Source: Lichtheimia corymbifera B2541 | Lineage: Eukaryota; Mucoromycota; Mucoromycetes; Mucorales; Lichtheimiaceae | Length of the DNA: 64,000 bases | NCBI GenBank assembly: GCA_000697475.1 | Contig: JNEU01000733.1 | Span: forward strand, 1 to 64,000 | Direction of reading: 5' to 3' | Shown: in pieces, positions 36,336 through 47,380 of the stretch | How positions within the stretch are numbered: the stretch's first letter is position 1 | How the letters are laid out: each line of letters opens with the position of its first letter | Notes under the pieces: generated by a model | The model's input: the letters and a program-made list of their open reading frames with translations, nothing else | The model's database searches: none | What the model was told of the DNA's origin: nothing | Translations under genes and position numbers: made by a program

Positions 36336-38200
36336 TAGGTCGTCCACCTTTATGTTTTACGTATGCTGTAAGTGTGACGCTATATGATAGGTAGTCTTTG
36401 TTCATTGTCAAGTAGCGAGACATTAATAGAGCCAAAGATGCAGAGGGGCATGTTTGTGTCGCACATTTGATTGGGGTGAATACAAAGGCCAGTGTATGAC
36501 AGGTATGCAAACTTCATCTCCAATGCATACATTGGCAGCTAATAGCTCATTCCTCCCATTTTCAATTACTGCTCAATCCACTGCATGGGAACAATGCTCC
36601 TGCTCTAGCCATTCATTTCCATTATCAGACTTTGTTGATCCGAGCTGGTTTGACAGAGATCCACCCCCAAAAAACGAGTATTTGAGTTGAGATAGGTAGC
36701 CCATACTGTATACCGACAAAGGTACTCTTTGATTGGGCGTAGCTCGGTCAAATCAGCTCGGATCAACAAAGTCTGATGATGGAAATGAATGGCTAGAGCA
36801 GGAGCATAGTTCCATTGTTATGGATTTAGCAAAAGCTGGGAATGGGAAAAAGTGCATATTAGCTGCCCAATCTATGACCGTTACTGAATCGTGCATTAAC
36901 TATCATGCATTCGCCCTTTCTGTTCACCCCAATCAGATGCACTATACAAACACGCTCCTCTGCATCTTTTATTCTATTAGCATCAAGCTACTTCACAATG
37001 AAAAATACCACTTGTCATATAGCATCACGCTTAATAGCATATGTAAAACATAAAGGTGGCTGTATCTCTAAACTTTACAATGAAACGTGGGCTCTTCCAT
37101 AGAACAATATTGCTCGTCGCGGTGGAGCGCACCTTGGGTGCAAGTTTCACGATCAACCTCGCCAATCCCTGATTTCGCAATGTCACCACCAGCCAAGTGG
37201 ATCTTGGGTCGACCTCTTGAATTTTTTTTTCGACTTTGGCTGGTGTTGACATTGGGTGAATCTGAGAATGGCCACGGCGATCGTGAAACTGCTACACAGG
37301 GTGCGCTTGACCCCGCCGTGCAATATTGTTCTATGGAAGACCCCACATTTCATTGTAGAATTTTTAGTTATGGGCATCTTTGTGTTTTACATATGCTATA
37401 CACATGATGCTATATGACAAGTGGTGTTTGTTCATTGTGAAGCAAGTTGGCCCTGATAGAGCGGAAGGTGCGCAGGGGCGTGCTTGTGTAACACAGCTCA
37501 TTTGCATGATACTTCACAATGAACAAACACCACTTGTCATATAGCATCATGTGTATAGCATATGTAAAACACAAAGATGCCCATAACTAAAAATTCTACA
37601 ATGAAATGTGGGGTCTTCAATCGAACAAAGTTGCGCGGGGGGGTCAAGCGCACTCTGTGTAGCAGTTTCACGATCAACCTCGCCAATCCCTGATTTCGCA
37701 ATGTCAACACCAGCCAAAGTCGAAAAAAAAATTCAAGAGGTCGACCCAAGATCCACTTAGCTGGTGGTGACATTGCGAAATCAGGGATTGGCGAGGTTGA
37801 TCGTGAAACTTGCACCCAAGGTGCGCTCCACCGCGACGAGCAATATTGTTCTATGGAAGAGCCCACGTTTCAGTGTAAAGTTTAGAGATACAGGCACCTT
37901 TATGTTTTACATATGCTCCTATAAGCGTGCTGCTATATGAAAGGTGGTCTTTGTTGATTGTCAAGTATCTAGACCGTGATAGAGCCGAAGATGCGCAGGG
38001 ACGTGCTTGTGTAACACAGCTCATTTGCATGATACTGCACAATGAACAAAGACCACCTATCATATAGCATCTTACTTACAGCATATGTAAAATATAAAGG
38101 CGTCTGTATCTCTAAGCTTTACAATGAAACGTGGGCTCTTTCATAGAGCAATATTGCTGGTCGAGATGGAGTGCACCATGTGTGCAAGTTTCACGATCGT
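36336..38200. repeat. Alternating inverted array of a ~230-bp unit
   Basis: Six related copies lie in alternating orientation: about 36336-36655 (-), 36744-37240 (+), 37246-37490 (-), 37500-37740 (+), 37745-38000 (-) and 38005-38200 (+). Each carries recognisable blocks in order: CACAATGAACAAA, ATATAGCAT, GCATATGTAAAACA, CAATGAAACGTGGGCTCTTC, CAAGTTTCACGATCAACCTC and CCAATCCCTGATTTCGCAAT. Adjacent copies therefore form near-perfect palindromes. The arms at about 37000-37435 and 37992-37503 match over more than 400 bases. The first pair (36.34-37.06 kb) is more diverged. No ORF is conserved across copies, so the unit is probably non-coding. It may be a fold-back or MITE-like element that inserted into or amplified within itself. 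Confidence 0.85.
36585..36830. repeat. Strong inner palindrome of the first repeat pair
   Basis: About 70-85 bases on each side match as reverse complements. The left arm contains GACTTTGTTGATCCGAGCTG and the right arm contains CAGCTCGGATCAACAAAGTC. They surround a non-palindromic centre at about 36656-36743. This centre is not found in the other palindromes of the array. Confidence 0.8.
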
Positions 38201-39110
38201 GGTGGCCAATCTCGGGGACGTTCCCGTCCATCCACCATCGTCTCTCCTATATTTGGATCGTTCGCATTCAAAGATCTCAAAATGAAGCGTGCGGTTTTAA
38301 TATGAATAGAGTTGATCAGCATGACTCAGAGATCCGTCTTACCAAGTTTCAGGTTCAAGAGAGGGAATCCCAAGGTAATTCATACTAAATGACATTACAT
38401 GACTTTGGACGGGTGAGGAATTACCGTCGGTCATAGTAAACCTCACATTATATCCTCCCATTCAAAATCTTTGAATGAAGTGTGGGCACATTATTAAGAC
38501 AAAGTTGATCAGAATGCCCAAGACCATCTTGTGTGAAACTTTCAGGTTTGAAATGGGCAATCTCAAGGTCATGGGCCGTCCACCCTACATATAATACCCA
38601 TCCGTTCATCGTCGGGCGCCCCCATTTTTAATCTCACAATGAAGCCTGCGACTTTAAAATGAATAAGAGTTGATCAGCATGTCGAAGCCCACGGCCTGAC
38701 CAAGTTTCACGATGGAGGTGGACAACAGCGGGGGTGTGCACTATACACCCTACCTGCGTGCCGTCTACCCGTCGTCTCCCCTAAATTTGGACCGCCGGAT
38801 TCATTGAAACATCATAATGAAGCATACGGTTTTTACATGAATGGAGTTGATCAGCATGACTCAGAGAACCTTCTTACCAAATTTCAAATTTAAGGTAGCG
38901 AATCCCAAGGTGATTAATACTAAATGACATTTCATGAATCCGGGCGGGGTCCGGAATTTCCGACCATCATAGTAAACCCCACATTACATCCTCCCATTCA
39001 AAACTTTCAAATGAAGTGTGGGTTCTTTATTAATACAAAGTTGATCAGCACGTCCTAGAGCATCTTGTGTGCAAGTTTGAGGTCCAAGGGGAGCAATCTC
39101 ATAAACATGG
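38118..39110 (+). repeat. Head-to-tail run of degenerate repeat cores
   Basis: At least six plus-oriented copies of an ~80-bp core occur. Their shared GTTGATCAG element lies at about 38311, 38508, 38670, 38848 and 39042, so the period is about 160-200 bases. The core reads roughly AATGAAGYGTGSG, then GTTGATCAGCATG, then ACCAAGTTTCA. It is recognisably the same core as AATGAAACGTGGG ... CAAGTTTCACGATC in the inverted array. Copies have drifted strongly, which suggests an older amplification. Confidence 0.75.
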
Positions 39111-39571
39111 ATCAACTTACGGTGTGCATGAATATGCCTGACAGCACAACCAACTTAAATTTCCAGCTCTTCCACTTACAGCCTCCTCTTTCTCCCATTC
39201 TCAACTGTTGCCCCAATCAACTACAACGACAGCCAACGAACGATTGTCCTGCTTCAACCTATCATGTCAAGCCTACGATTGTCTTGATCCGATTGCCTTT
39301 GACTGAATGGCAAGTGTATGGCGTGTGCACCCACTACAACACCGGCGTTCCTTGACACTCCACCTTCTTTTGTACAATCCTCAACCACAATCAAACGTAA
39401 CAGCGTTCATTCCAGCAGCCGCTATTATCAAGGTCTTACTTCATTGCGTCAAGTTACTTGAAGCAATCTGCCTTGCAGCTGGTTTTACGTGAACAGCAGA
39501 TAGCCATTGTATAGATCAACTTTATTCACGTATAGCAACTTGCTCCAATACATACACTCATTGCGGACATG

Positions 39572-39620
39572 TGGATATGGATATGGATATGGATATGGAT
39601 ATGGATATGGATATGGATAT
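39572..39620. repeat. Hexanucleotide microsatellite (GGATAT)8
   Basis: Eight perfect tandem copies of GGATAT. No coding ORF can be assigned across it. Confidence 0.95.
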
Positions 39621-40172
39621 AGGATGGAGGGGATTGGTTACATGGTAAACAGCGTGGATTTGCTTCATCTAAAAAAGGCACTGGAAGAGATCAACACGAG
39701 CTGTAGATAGGCATTTACTTATTTGAGTCATGGTAAGGAAGGAAAAAGAATAATGGGTGATGGAGATTATGCTTCCAGTATGGTGTGGATGTGTCTGTAA
39801 CAGTGATATAGAATATTGCAAGCAATAAGATCCGGATAGACAATGAGCAAAAGAACTAGTTGGTGCGTACATTGGCTGCATGAGCGTGCTTGTTGTCAGC
39901 ACCCCAAAGTAGATATACGTCTTTATCATATAGCAGGAGAGCGATTCATTCAATAGTATTATAAGCATTCAGACCGTCATAAAACCCCCTCTCCTCATCA
40001 TCATCCAATTCAATCTAAGCGATTGTGAGTGGGTTTCTAGTAGAATGAAGTATTGATCTCTGCTATCGTTGGAGGGAGAAGCGTCATCCCATATCGGAAA
40101 CCTTCCAATGCATACATCTTTTGACAAATGATCTTTTGATATCAAAGTTTATTCGTTAAACGAATGTCATAT
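39621..40172. other. Intergenic, no gene seen
   Basis: AT-rich DNA after the hexanucleotide repeat and before the 3' end of the phosphatase-fold gene. No gene or repeat recognised. Confidence 0.45.
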
Positions 40173-41440
40173 TCACCACTCAAGCTCAGCTACAACTGGG
40201 CGGTGATCACTGATATACAAGTTATCATCGAAGATATTGCTGAGAACACCAAACCGACGTACGGTAACATTTTGGTGCTTCATCATCATGATATAATCAA
40301 GGCGTCTGGGAGCATTGCCTTGGTCTGGGTCACCTGGTCCAAAGCTGGTGAATGTATTCTTATCTCCCAATGGGCCACTCATTGTTGCATGTGTATCACC
40401 AGGCTTCTTGTTAAGTCGAGTGGCAAGCTCATATCGCGTATCCACAAATGTCGTGTCCGTGTTACCATCAGTGTTCCCACGAAGGTTTTGTAGGATTTGA
40501 CCAGGGCGCATAACACGATGCGTTGGCAATGTCATGGTTGCATTTGGACCTGAGGTGCGTACTGGTTCTCCCGTTTTGGTGGCATAATCAAGTTTCAATC
40601 GATCATTCAACTCCTCAAGACAATGCATGGTATCATTGCGATCCGTATCTCCACCACCGGTCAACGTTTGATAACCGGGATCATCCTCAGGCGAGTTAAG
40701 GTCACCCATCAATACTGTCAATCCAGGATTGGCTTGGACACGTTCCAAAATTAGTTGTGCAGCTCCACGTCGAGATTCTACACCTTGATGATCAAAGTGG
40801 GCATTCAACAGCGTGAATTTTGATCCATCCGATTTACGTTCAAATCTACCATGAACACGTAAGACTATGCGTGTAATATGGGAAGTAATGCATAAACGGC
40901 TTACTCGACCCAATTGGCAATACGAGGATGACTGGCATCCCACCCTTTGCTACCAGGGGTTTCAGGTGCCTAGTACATGCAAAAAAGATTAACACCCTAT
41001 CAACGAACATGGTTGATATAATCATTGCTTACTTCCGATAGCCATAGTGTCTTCCAGCTGTTCACCTTGAGTAGCTCACGCTTGTAAAATACTGGACAAT
41101 ATTCGCCATCCTCATTACCATCGTTACGACCTGCTCCTACCCAATCATACTCGTCGTGTAGTAGTGATTGCAAGTCGATAACCTGATGATGTTCAGGCTC
41201 CTGCAATACACGCCATATGAGCGTCATACAATACATGTAGCCGAGCTGGATCAATCGTCAGCCTACCTGAAACCCTACAATATCGGGTGACCACAACAAT
41301 ACGGTGTCGGCTACTTTCCACTTGCGGATGGCCCATGGTTGTTCACCGGCCAATGACTCGGGAACCTCTGCTGATGTAAATGATTCCCTTAGGGATTGTG
41401 GGCCATGGTCGTGGCGAATATTGAAGGTCATGAATTTCAT
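40173..41440 (-). CDS. Endonuclease/exonuclease/phosphatase (EEP) superfamily enzyme
   Basis: Four exons (41440-41267, 41200-41033, 40969-40905, 40845-40173) encode about 359 residues. The EEP fold is complete: MTFNIRHD at the start (metal-site Asn), an expected Glu at the first splice join (GFQ-EPEHHQ), the NAHFDHQG strand with its catalytic His, MGDLNSPEDDPGYQ (Asp/Asn pair) and the C-terminal SDHRPV His. It has no signal peptide or membrane segment. The family includes DNases, sphingomyelinases, inositol phosphatases and deadenylases. The short form with MTFNIRHDHG resembles bacterial and fungal family members annotated only at superfamily level. All catalytic positions are present, so it should be an active hydrolase. 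Substrate unknown. Confidence 0.88.
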
Positions 41441-41699
41441 TTTTGAAAGAAGCAAGGATGGACGATGTCACAAAAGAGGAAGAAGAAGAAGCGCGTGAAA
41501 GAAAGAGAAAGAAAGACAACAGGACTCGAAACGTCGGAGCCCATCATTTTCTTTTTGCATAACGCGAACTCCCCACTAAAGCAATGACCAGATCCAGTTA
41601 TATATGCCGCTGCCATCATGTGCATATGTATGTGTGTGAGACAAGGAATACGTGTGCCCATGCTAAATGATTTCTCTCTCTATATGTATATATACCCAT

Positions 41700-42088
41700 T
41701 TATTGTTCCTTCTTCTCGTTATCCTTATCCTTGCCACCATATAACAGCTCATAACGTTCTCGAGTTGCCTTGTCTAACATCTCCGCTCGTCCACGACGTT
41801 CAAAGTTGACCATGTATCGATCTGACTTGTAAGCACCACCGCCCAATGCAAAGCACATGACAATATAAAACTAAATTTGCAATCAATGTTAGCTTCGTTT
41901 TTACTAGGTCTGGTTTTGTCAAACATTACCTTGTTCACAGTTTGGGTGCGTCTGTACCATGGGAAGAAGGAATACGCGAGTGCTGATGCAAACAAACCAA
42001 CACCAGCCCACTGAGCAGCACCAACAGCAAAGCCCTTCATGGCGTAGTTACTTGCATTATCTTGTTCTGATGCTGTGACGAGTCTCAT
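41700..42088 (-). CDS. Small HIG1-like mitochondrial membrane protein
   Basis: Two exons (42088-41930 and 41870-41700) encode 109 residues. The start MRLVTASEQDNAS, two hydrophobic segments (about 18-40 and 55-66) separated by FPWYRRTQTVNK, and the charged C-terminal half ending in a Lys/Asp/Glu tail resemble small fungal mitochondrial proteins related to HIG1/Rcf2 N-terminal regions. Those act in respiratory supercomplex assembly or hypoxia response. Similarity is by pattern only. Other small inner-membrane proteins remain possible. Confidence 0.6.
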
Positions 42089-43332
42089 GTTGTGTATAGA
42101 GTCGAGTGTGTGATAAAGTAGGTATGTAAAACAAAGAAAGGAGTAAACAGCAATTGCAAGAAAATGGCACGGTTTTTCTAAATGCAGGGCTCTGAAATAT
42201 TTTCCCGTCAACTTGCATTGAGTCTCCGCTTTGCTTGTCAAACACAAAGTTGGCTTACCAATATCGGTGTTTGCTCCATGTTGTCGGTCTCTCGTTTATC
42301 CTTTACTATGCTATTGATCTGCATATGCAAATGGTGTGCTATGTATGATGTTGCAAAACGTAGCATCCGTAGAGCTGGTTTCAAAACATGGCTTTCCCGC
42401 ATATGCGGGACATGGTTTTGCCTCCGCTTATCCGACAACAGGAGCACGGATCGCTTCCGCATGACGACCTATCATCATCCGCCGGCGCTCCCCTCTCATT
42501 GCAGATCACAAAAACAGCCTACTGATCTGTGCTTATCTAGGACAGATATAACATTGAATACAAGCTTACCAATGATGATGATAGGAAATCGTTGTAATTA
42601 CATTCATCGTCAATGGGAGGGTTGCATGATGTTTTCCTTTCTGAAGAAAACATTTTGAGTCATCGAGGAACCCGACTTTTTCCAAAATGTTGGATCCCGC
42701 TTCTAAAGCTTAGCACAAATGACGTGGATGTTTCTTGACACGGTATGAGTAGTACCAATGATGTTTCCATTGCTTCCAATACAGTGCTCAATGCAATGGT
42801 GAGTGATGGGTAGTGGTATAATTGCTTTCATCGTCAGCATGTTTAGGTTAGGTAAATAATCAGGCTTTGTCATAGAGAATCATGGACAAGGTCTAAATAG
42901 TAATGCATTTGAGAATAGCAGGAAAGAACAGAAAAGAGGCATCATGGGTGGATGGGTGGTGTCAAGTAAGTAGCTATGGATCCTACATGCTCCCGTATTT
43001 GGCAAGTGCTGATCTTGACAACGATCACTTTAGTCTCGCGTGGTCAGCCAAGTGGGTGCCTTTGTGTGGAGACGGTAACACATACATCGGCGATGCAAGT
43101 TAGCCACGATGCTGACCTCAGCTTTAATTATCCTCTTCGTTCTCAACCAATTTCCAAAGTGGGGATGCAAAATTACATAAGGGTGATCCTGATTACCTCT
43201 GTTGTAATCTTTATTGTCCTGACAATCATATTTCAAACGTACAACAGTTATTGGAATTACTTTATCACAGCCTTGTGTATCGCCTTCCTTGGAGTATTGA
43301 CCTGGACAGCAATCGAATAATATATATTACAA
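42089..43332. other. Intergenic between divergent genes
   Basis: About 1.2 kb. A plus-strand ORF (42976-43320) ends 12 bases before the next start codon and has a hydrophobic C-terminal half starting MQNYIRVILI (from 43168). It could be a short membrane peptide, an upstream ORF or chance. No other gene seen. Confidence 0.4.
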
Positions 43333-44129
43333 ATGGATCCCATCGCACCACACAGCGCCTCCATTTCGGCTTACATGAGTGTTCACAAAGGTTTGTACAC
43401 GTCGCATTCTCATTGTGAGCCCATGCCTACAACAATTGACACTCGTTTATGATATACAGCCACGAACCTCGCCTATGCAAAGCATTTTGGAAGCCTTGAT
43501 ACGGTCTCTTCAGCCAATTTTGAAAGCCTGAATGCTCGTGGGTTTACGTTATCTTATGTACTCGAGAATGGTGAGCAAGGAGAGACGTTTATCGAGTTTG
43601 CAACACCCTTGACGAGACGTGAGGAGATCCGACCTGTATTGGAAGGCATGGCTCGTGAAGCAGAGCAAGCATTAGGATGGGTAAACATATACATATCATT
43701 GCAAAAGCTACAAAGATTCTTATATTGTTCGTTGATTAGCCTAGTTCTCTTGATGGTCCACCACCAGTTGCAGCTATTGCCAAAGCAGCTTATGCAGGTG
43801 CTACCAATATGTATACGCCTCCAGACCCACCAGTCCCTCTTGATGTTTTCTATCCAGTGGCATTACGTGATGCTATCGGTGTCATTATCGTCTTTCTCCT
43901 TCCAACACTTGGACTCAGAAATCCACGCTTTGAATCTATCTCACGTACTGTTCTAAAGGTGCTCTTTATCGCCCACGGTATCGAAGGAACCCTCGCCTTG
44001 TTGACATGTATCGGACGTGGCTGGTACAGCCCTATCAATGTTATCAAGTGGACTCTCAGCACAACCATCTTCGGATTTAGGTCTCTTGGTTTGTTGAGCA
44101 AGCATGGACGTCAAGTACGCGGTGTGTAG
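43333..44129 (+). CDS. DUF2470 / DUF4499 membrane protein
   Basis: Three exons (43333-43390, 43460-43680, 43740-44129) encode 222 residues. Residues about 12-100 fit DUF2470, a domain related to HutZ/HugZ haem-handling proteins (ISAYMSVHKATNLAYAKHFG ... FIEFATPLTRREEIRPVL). A Pro-rich linker (LDGPPPV, TPPDPPVP) leads to a C-terminal DUF4499-type membrane half (about 135-215) with three or four helices, including AIGVIIVFLLPTLGLRNP and LFIAHGIEGTLALLTC. Fungal proteins with this two-domain layout are uncharacterised. A link to haem or membrane redox chemistry is inference from the domain name only. Confidence 0.8.
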
Positions 44130-44174
44130 TGTAGACAACATCAATGTACAATTTATTACTATATTATATCATCC

Positions 44175-44804
44175 TCAACGACTTTGAATAGTAAATTTGG
44201 GGGATGCATTGCCCGAATTGCCAAATACAACAACAATGTAATCCGATCGAGTTGCGAGATTGTCTGGGAGTGTCACATTCCATGATCCACTATTGAGTGG
44301 GAAACCGGCAGCAAGATCCCAATCTATCATAACCCCAATGATCAATGACAACGTCATCTTTTCTACATGTTGCCTTTTACTTACAAAGATGCTCATCGAT
44401 AGAACCCTCCTCAACATAGCCTAACTTGATAATACCACTACAGAATAGAATGATTAGATATCTTTGCGATATGGGCTCAATTTAACGCTTGGCTTACTCA
44501 TGGCCTTCTGGAATGGTTCTTCCATCCTTGGATGTTTTGCTCCTACAGATTACTATGTCAATAAACGATTGTATATCGATTTCCTGCATGTTTTCCTTAC
44601 CATTCAACAGTATACGTCTCCCCAGCTTTCCAGACTGTGTCGGAATTTGGAACATAGCTAACAAGTGGCGGTATAAGTGTTATGTTGTATGATGCAATCG
44701 ATGGTGGTATGAACTTACATCTCGGGATTATAGACACTGGGGCCAGGTGCAGCTGATACAACGGCTACCAAAAGCAATAGATAGGATAAAATACAATGCA
44801 TCAT
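44175..44804 (-). CDS. Secreted Kre9/Knh1-like domain protein
   Basis: Five short exons (44804-44719, 44657-44601, 44542-44498, 44437-44385, 44323-44175) encode 129 residues. An N-terminal signal peptide (CILSYLLLLVAVVSA) is followed by one beta-rich domain of the Kre9/Knh1 or GPI-anchored Ser-Thr-rich type. It opens with VYNPEIYVPNSDTVWKAGET, contains YTVEWSKTS, then LNSGSWNVTLPDNL, and closes with NASPKFTIQSR. Such domains occur in secreted fungal wall proteins; Kre9/Knh1 are needed for beta-1,6-glucan. No GPI signal or Ser/Thr stalk is present, so it is probably a soluble extracellular protein. It is convergent with the DUF2470 gene, with only 45 bases between stop codons. Confidence 0.8.
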
Positions 44805-45360
44805 GGTGTAAAGAAAAAAATGAGAAAGAAAGCTAAAGCACAATACGGCACCTGTTGCCTAGATATATTAGTTTCAGCGACCTTATCTGAAACAGACGCA
44901 TGTGTGTGAAATCCATGCATTCGAATGCCGTCAGCCGACATATCTGAGACCACTATTGCGTTCTAAACGTTTCGAAGGTGGGGGGAATGAAGTTTTCTTT
45001 TTAAAAAAGAAAGGCAATCTCGTACAAAAAGATATAATGATACGTCAGCAGCTTTTATCCCATGGCACAAGTTATATGCTATGTGAGAACGATGTAGTAA
45101 GGATATATGGATCTTCCTTTTTTTGCGTGTATTTTCAAGTGAACCACTGCATGCATGAATGTCCCTATCGGGTATAGTAAGATCATTAAGTTCAAGAACC
45201 AAGACTAAGGGCGGCATGAATGGCATTCCTTGCAATAGCGTGAGAGTAATGACAAACCCACCATCATTCACCGTCAAAACAACCAATCTCATACCATTTT
45301 AGTCTTTGTGGATGGATTCATTTATTGTGTGATAAGGGATATAATGCGTTTTAAAGATTT
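44805..45360. other. Intergenic, no gene seen
   Basis: About 550 bases between the Kre9-like gene start and the sulfide oxidase stop. One 109-codon minus ORF overlaps it but shows no motif or splice logic. Confidence 0.45.
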
Positions 45361-46974
45361 CTACTTGCGGAGAGGTTCCATCATGCGACGGAAAGCACCA
45401 GGGCCTGTCCAAAGACCTTTGAGCAAGCCGTTCCAGTAGATGGAGGGAATGATCTACAAAAGGTAGGTTGTTTCCGAGATTAGCTACAAGGTATATTCAT
45501 TGTGTTTGCTGATATAAATAAACTTACCTCCTTGTTGAGATATTGAGCAGTGCTGCTGACTTGTCGCTGATCGACTGGGAAAGTTTCCATGGGTTGGCCA
45601 GTGTAACCAGAGAACTCGGCAAGGACAAGTTGCTCACGACCAACAATGAGAGGACAGCTGGTGTAACCATCATATTCATGCTGCTTGATTTCCTTGCCTT
45701 CAATATCAGCAATCAAATTGGCCTTGAGAACACCTGATTCACCAGTGATGGCAGCGGCTGTCTTGGAAGTAGGCAAGTTGGAGCAGTCACCAAGAGCAAA
45801 AACGTTCTTGTATTTGTTGGAACGCAAAGTGAACTTGTCGACATCCACAAAACCGGCAGCGTCAGCAAGCTTGGATTCCTTGATGAAGGTGGGAGGACCC
45901 TGAGGAGGAGCCACGTGCAAAAAGTCATAGTCAAATGTCTTGGTTTCTTGATTGGCATTGTTGCGGAAGATAGCTTGACGATCATTTGGCTTGATTTCAA
46001 TCAATTCATGTTGGAAGTTAACCTTGATACCACGCTCGTCTGCGAGTCTCTGAAGAACTTGGCCGTAGTGATCGACACCAAAGATCTTTCCAGCACTGGT
46101 GTTGTAGGTAACGTTGGTCTTATCACGGACACCTTGGAGACGGAAAGCTTCCTCAGCCAAAAAGACAATCTTGGTAGGAGCACCAGGGCACTTTGCATAG
46201 ATCCCATTATTAATTCACGCCATCCAATGATAATTCCATCCCTGTCAATCTTACCTTCAAGGGGGTATTGGGGAAAGTAAACAAAGCATTACCACCCTTG
46301 AACTCTTGGATGAACTTGTAAGTCTTTTGAACGCTCTCAGGTGAGTAGTTGGAAGTAACACCATCCTTGCCTAAGCTCTCGGGAAGACCCTTGATTTGAT
46401 CCCAGTTGATCTGGATACCAGCAGCGACGACGAGATAGTCATAACCGACAGTTTTACCATTGGCCAAACCCACACGGTTGTTATCAGGATCCAACTTGGT
46501 TACACGTTCCTTGATCCAGTCAGCCTTCTCGGGAATGACAGATTGCATAGGACGTTGACTCTCACGGAAATCCTTCAAACCACCACCAACATAGGTCCAC
46601 AAAGGTTGATACTATGCACCGTCATCATGATTCCATCAGTCATCCATTGTTTCCTCTTATCTTCCATTGATAAGGTACTTACATAATGGTAGTCAGCGGG
46701 ATCAATGACAGCCACCTTGTCCTTGCCGAGCATCTTTGAGAGGGTGGAAGACACTATGGAGCAATGACAGGACGTATGAGAATCGACATGGAGCAGGACA
46801 CGCGACAATGTCACGATGGCGAGTTTTGAATGGAGTCTTCTTTTTACCTGACAAACCACCTGGACCGCCACCAACAACGACAACCTTATACTTTTGGTCA
46901 GCAGCAGCGGGAGTAGCTTCAGTGGCAAAAGAACGTCGAGCGATGGAGGTGAAACGAGAGCGTGCAGCAAGCAT
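45361..46974 (-). CDS. Mitochondrial sulfide:quinone oxidoreductase
   Basis: Five exons (46974-46848, 46753-46683, 46611-46255, 46190-45528, 45453-45361) encode 436 residues. An Arg/Ser/Ala-rich presequence (LAARSRFTSIARRSFATEA) predicts mitochondrial import. The FAD-binding Rossmann motif VVVVGGGPGGLS follows, then VIDPADYHYYQPLWTYVGGG. The redox cysteines of the type II enzyme are visible in KCPGAPTKI and YTSCPLIVG, and NVFALGDCSNLPTSKTAAA is the second FAD contact. It oxidises H2S to sulfane sulfur, passing electrons to ubiquinone; fission yeast Hmt2 is the model, and many such enzymes hand the sulfur to glutathione or sulfite. All key residues are present. The C-terminus keeps the membrane-docking helix (IYWNGLLKGLW). 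Confidence 0.95.
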
Positions 46975-47380
46975 GGTTGGTGCGTATGAGTGTAAAGGAA
47001 GAAAAGAAAAGAGATTAAAATATGATTGGGTTTAGTTTTTTGTTGCCGAGACCGGGATGTTTAGCAAGCATATCACTATTGGTCAGAGATGAGATGATGT
47101 GCTTCGCCTGACGTTTCACTCATACCAAATCGGAACCCCGCGGATGTCAATGCATGACGAGTGCTTGCGTGTCAATGAAACAATCATCCCACTTTTACTC
47201 AGCGCACAATGCAGATGCCAAGGATGGAATAACGTATAAAGAAAATGCCAACCTCTGTAGACTATGATTTATTATCACTGTGCTCTTCCTTCCTAATGAC
47301 CTTGAACAATAAACATCGAGCTCACAACAAGATTGGAATACCGCAAAAGTGTAGTTTTTTTTATGTATGATATGCATATC
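46975..47380. other. Intergenic, no gene seen
   Basis: About 400 bases between the SQR start and the P450 stop, both minus strand. It should hold the SQR promoter. Confidence 0.5.

Noticed and set aside
36454..38388. ORFs with similar starts (Met-Gly-Ser-Ser-Ile-Glu-Gln-Tyr) inside the repeat island
   Set aside because: They are the same repeat unit read repeatedly; frames are not kept between copies, so they are not genes.
36336..39110. CRISPR-like array
   Set aside because: Units are long, degenerate, eukaryotic and in alternating orientation, without short identical repeats or unique spacers.
42976..43320. Plus-strand ORF with a hydrophobic C-terminus just before the DUF2470 gene
   Set aside because: No family match, and its stop is 12 bases before the next ATG, which would leave no room for a 3' UTR or promoter. 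An upstream ORF or chance is more likely.
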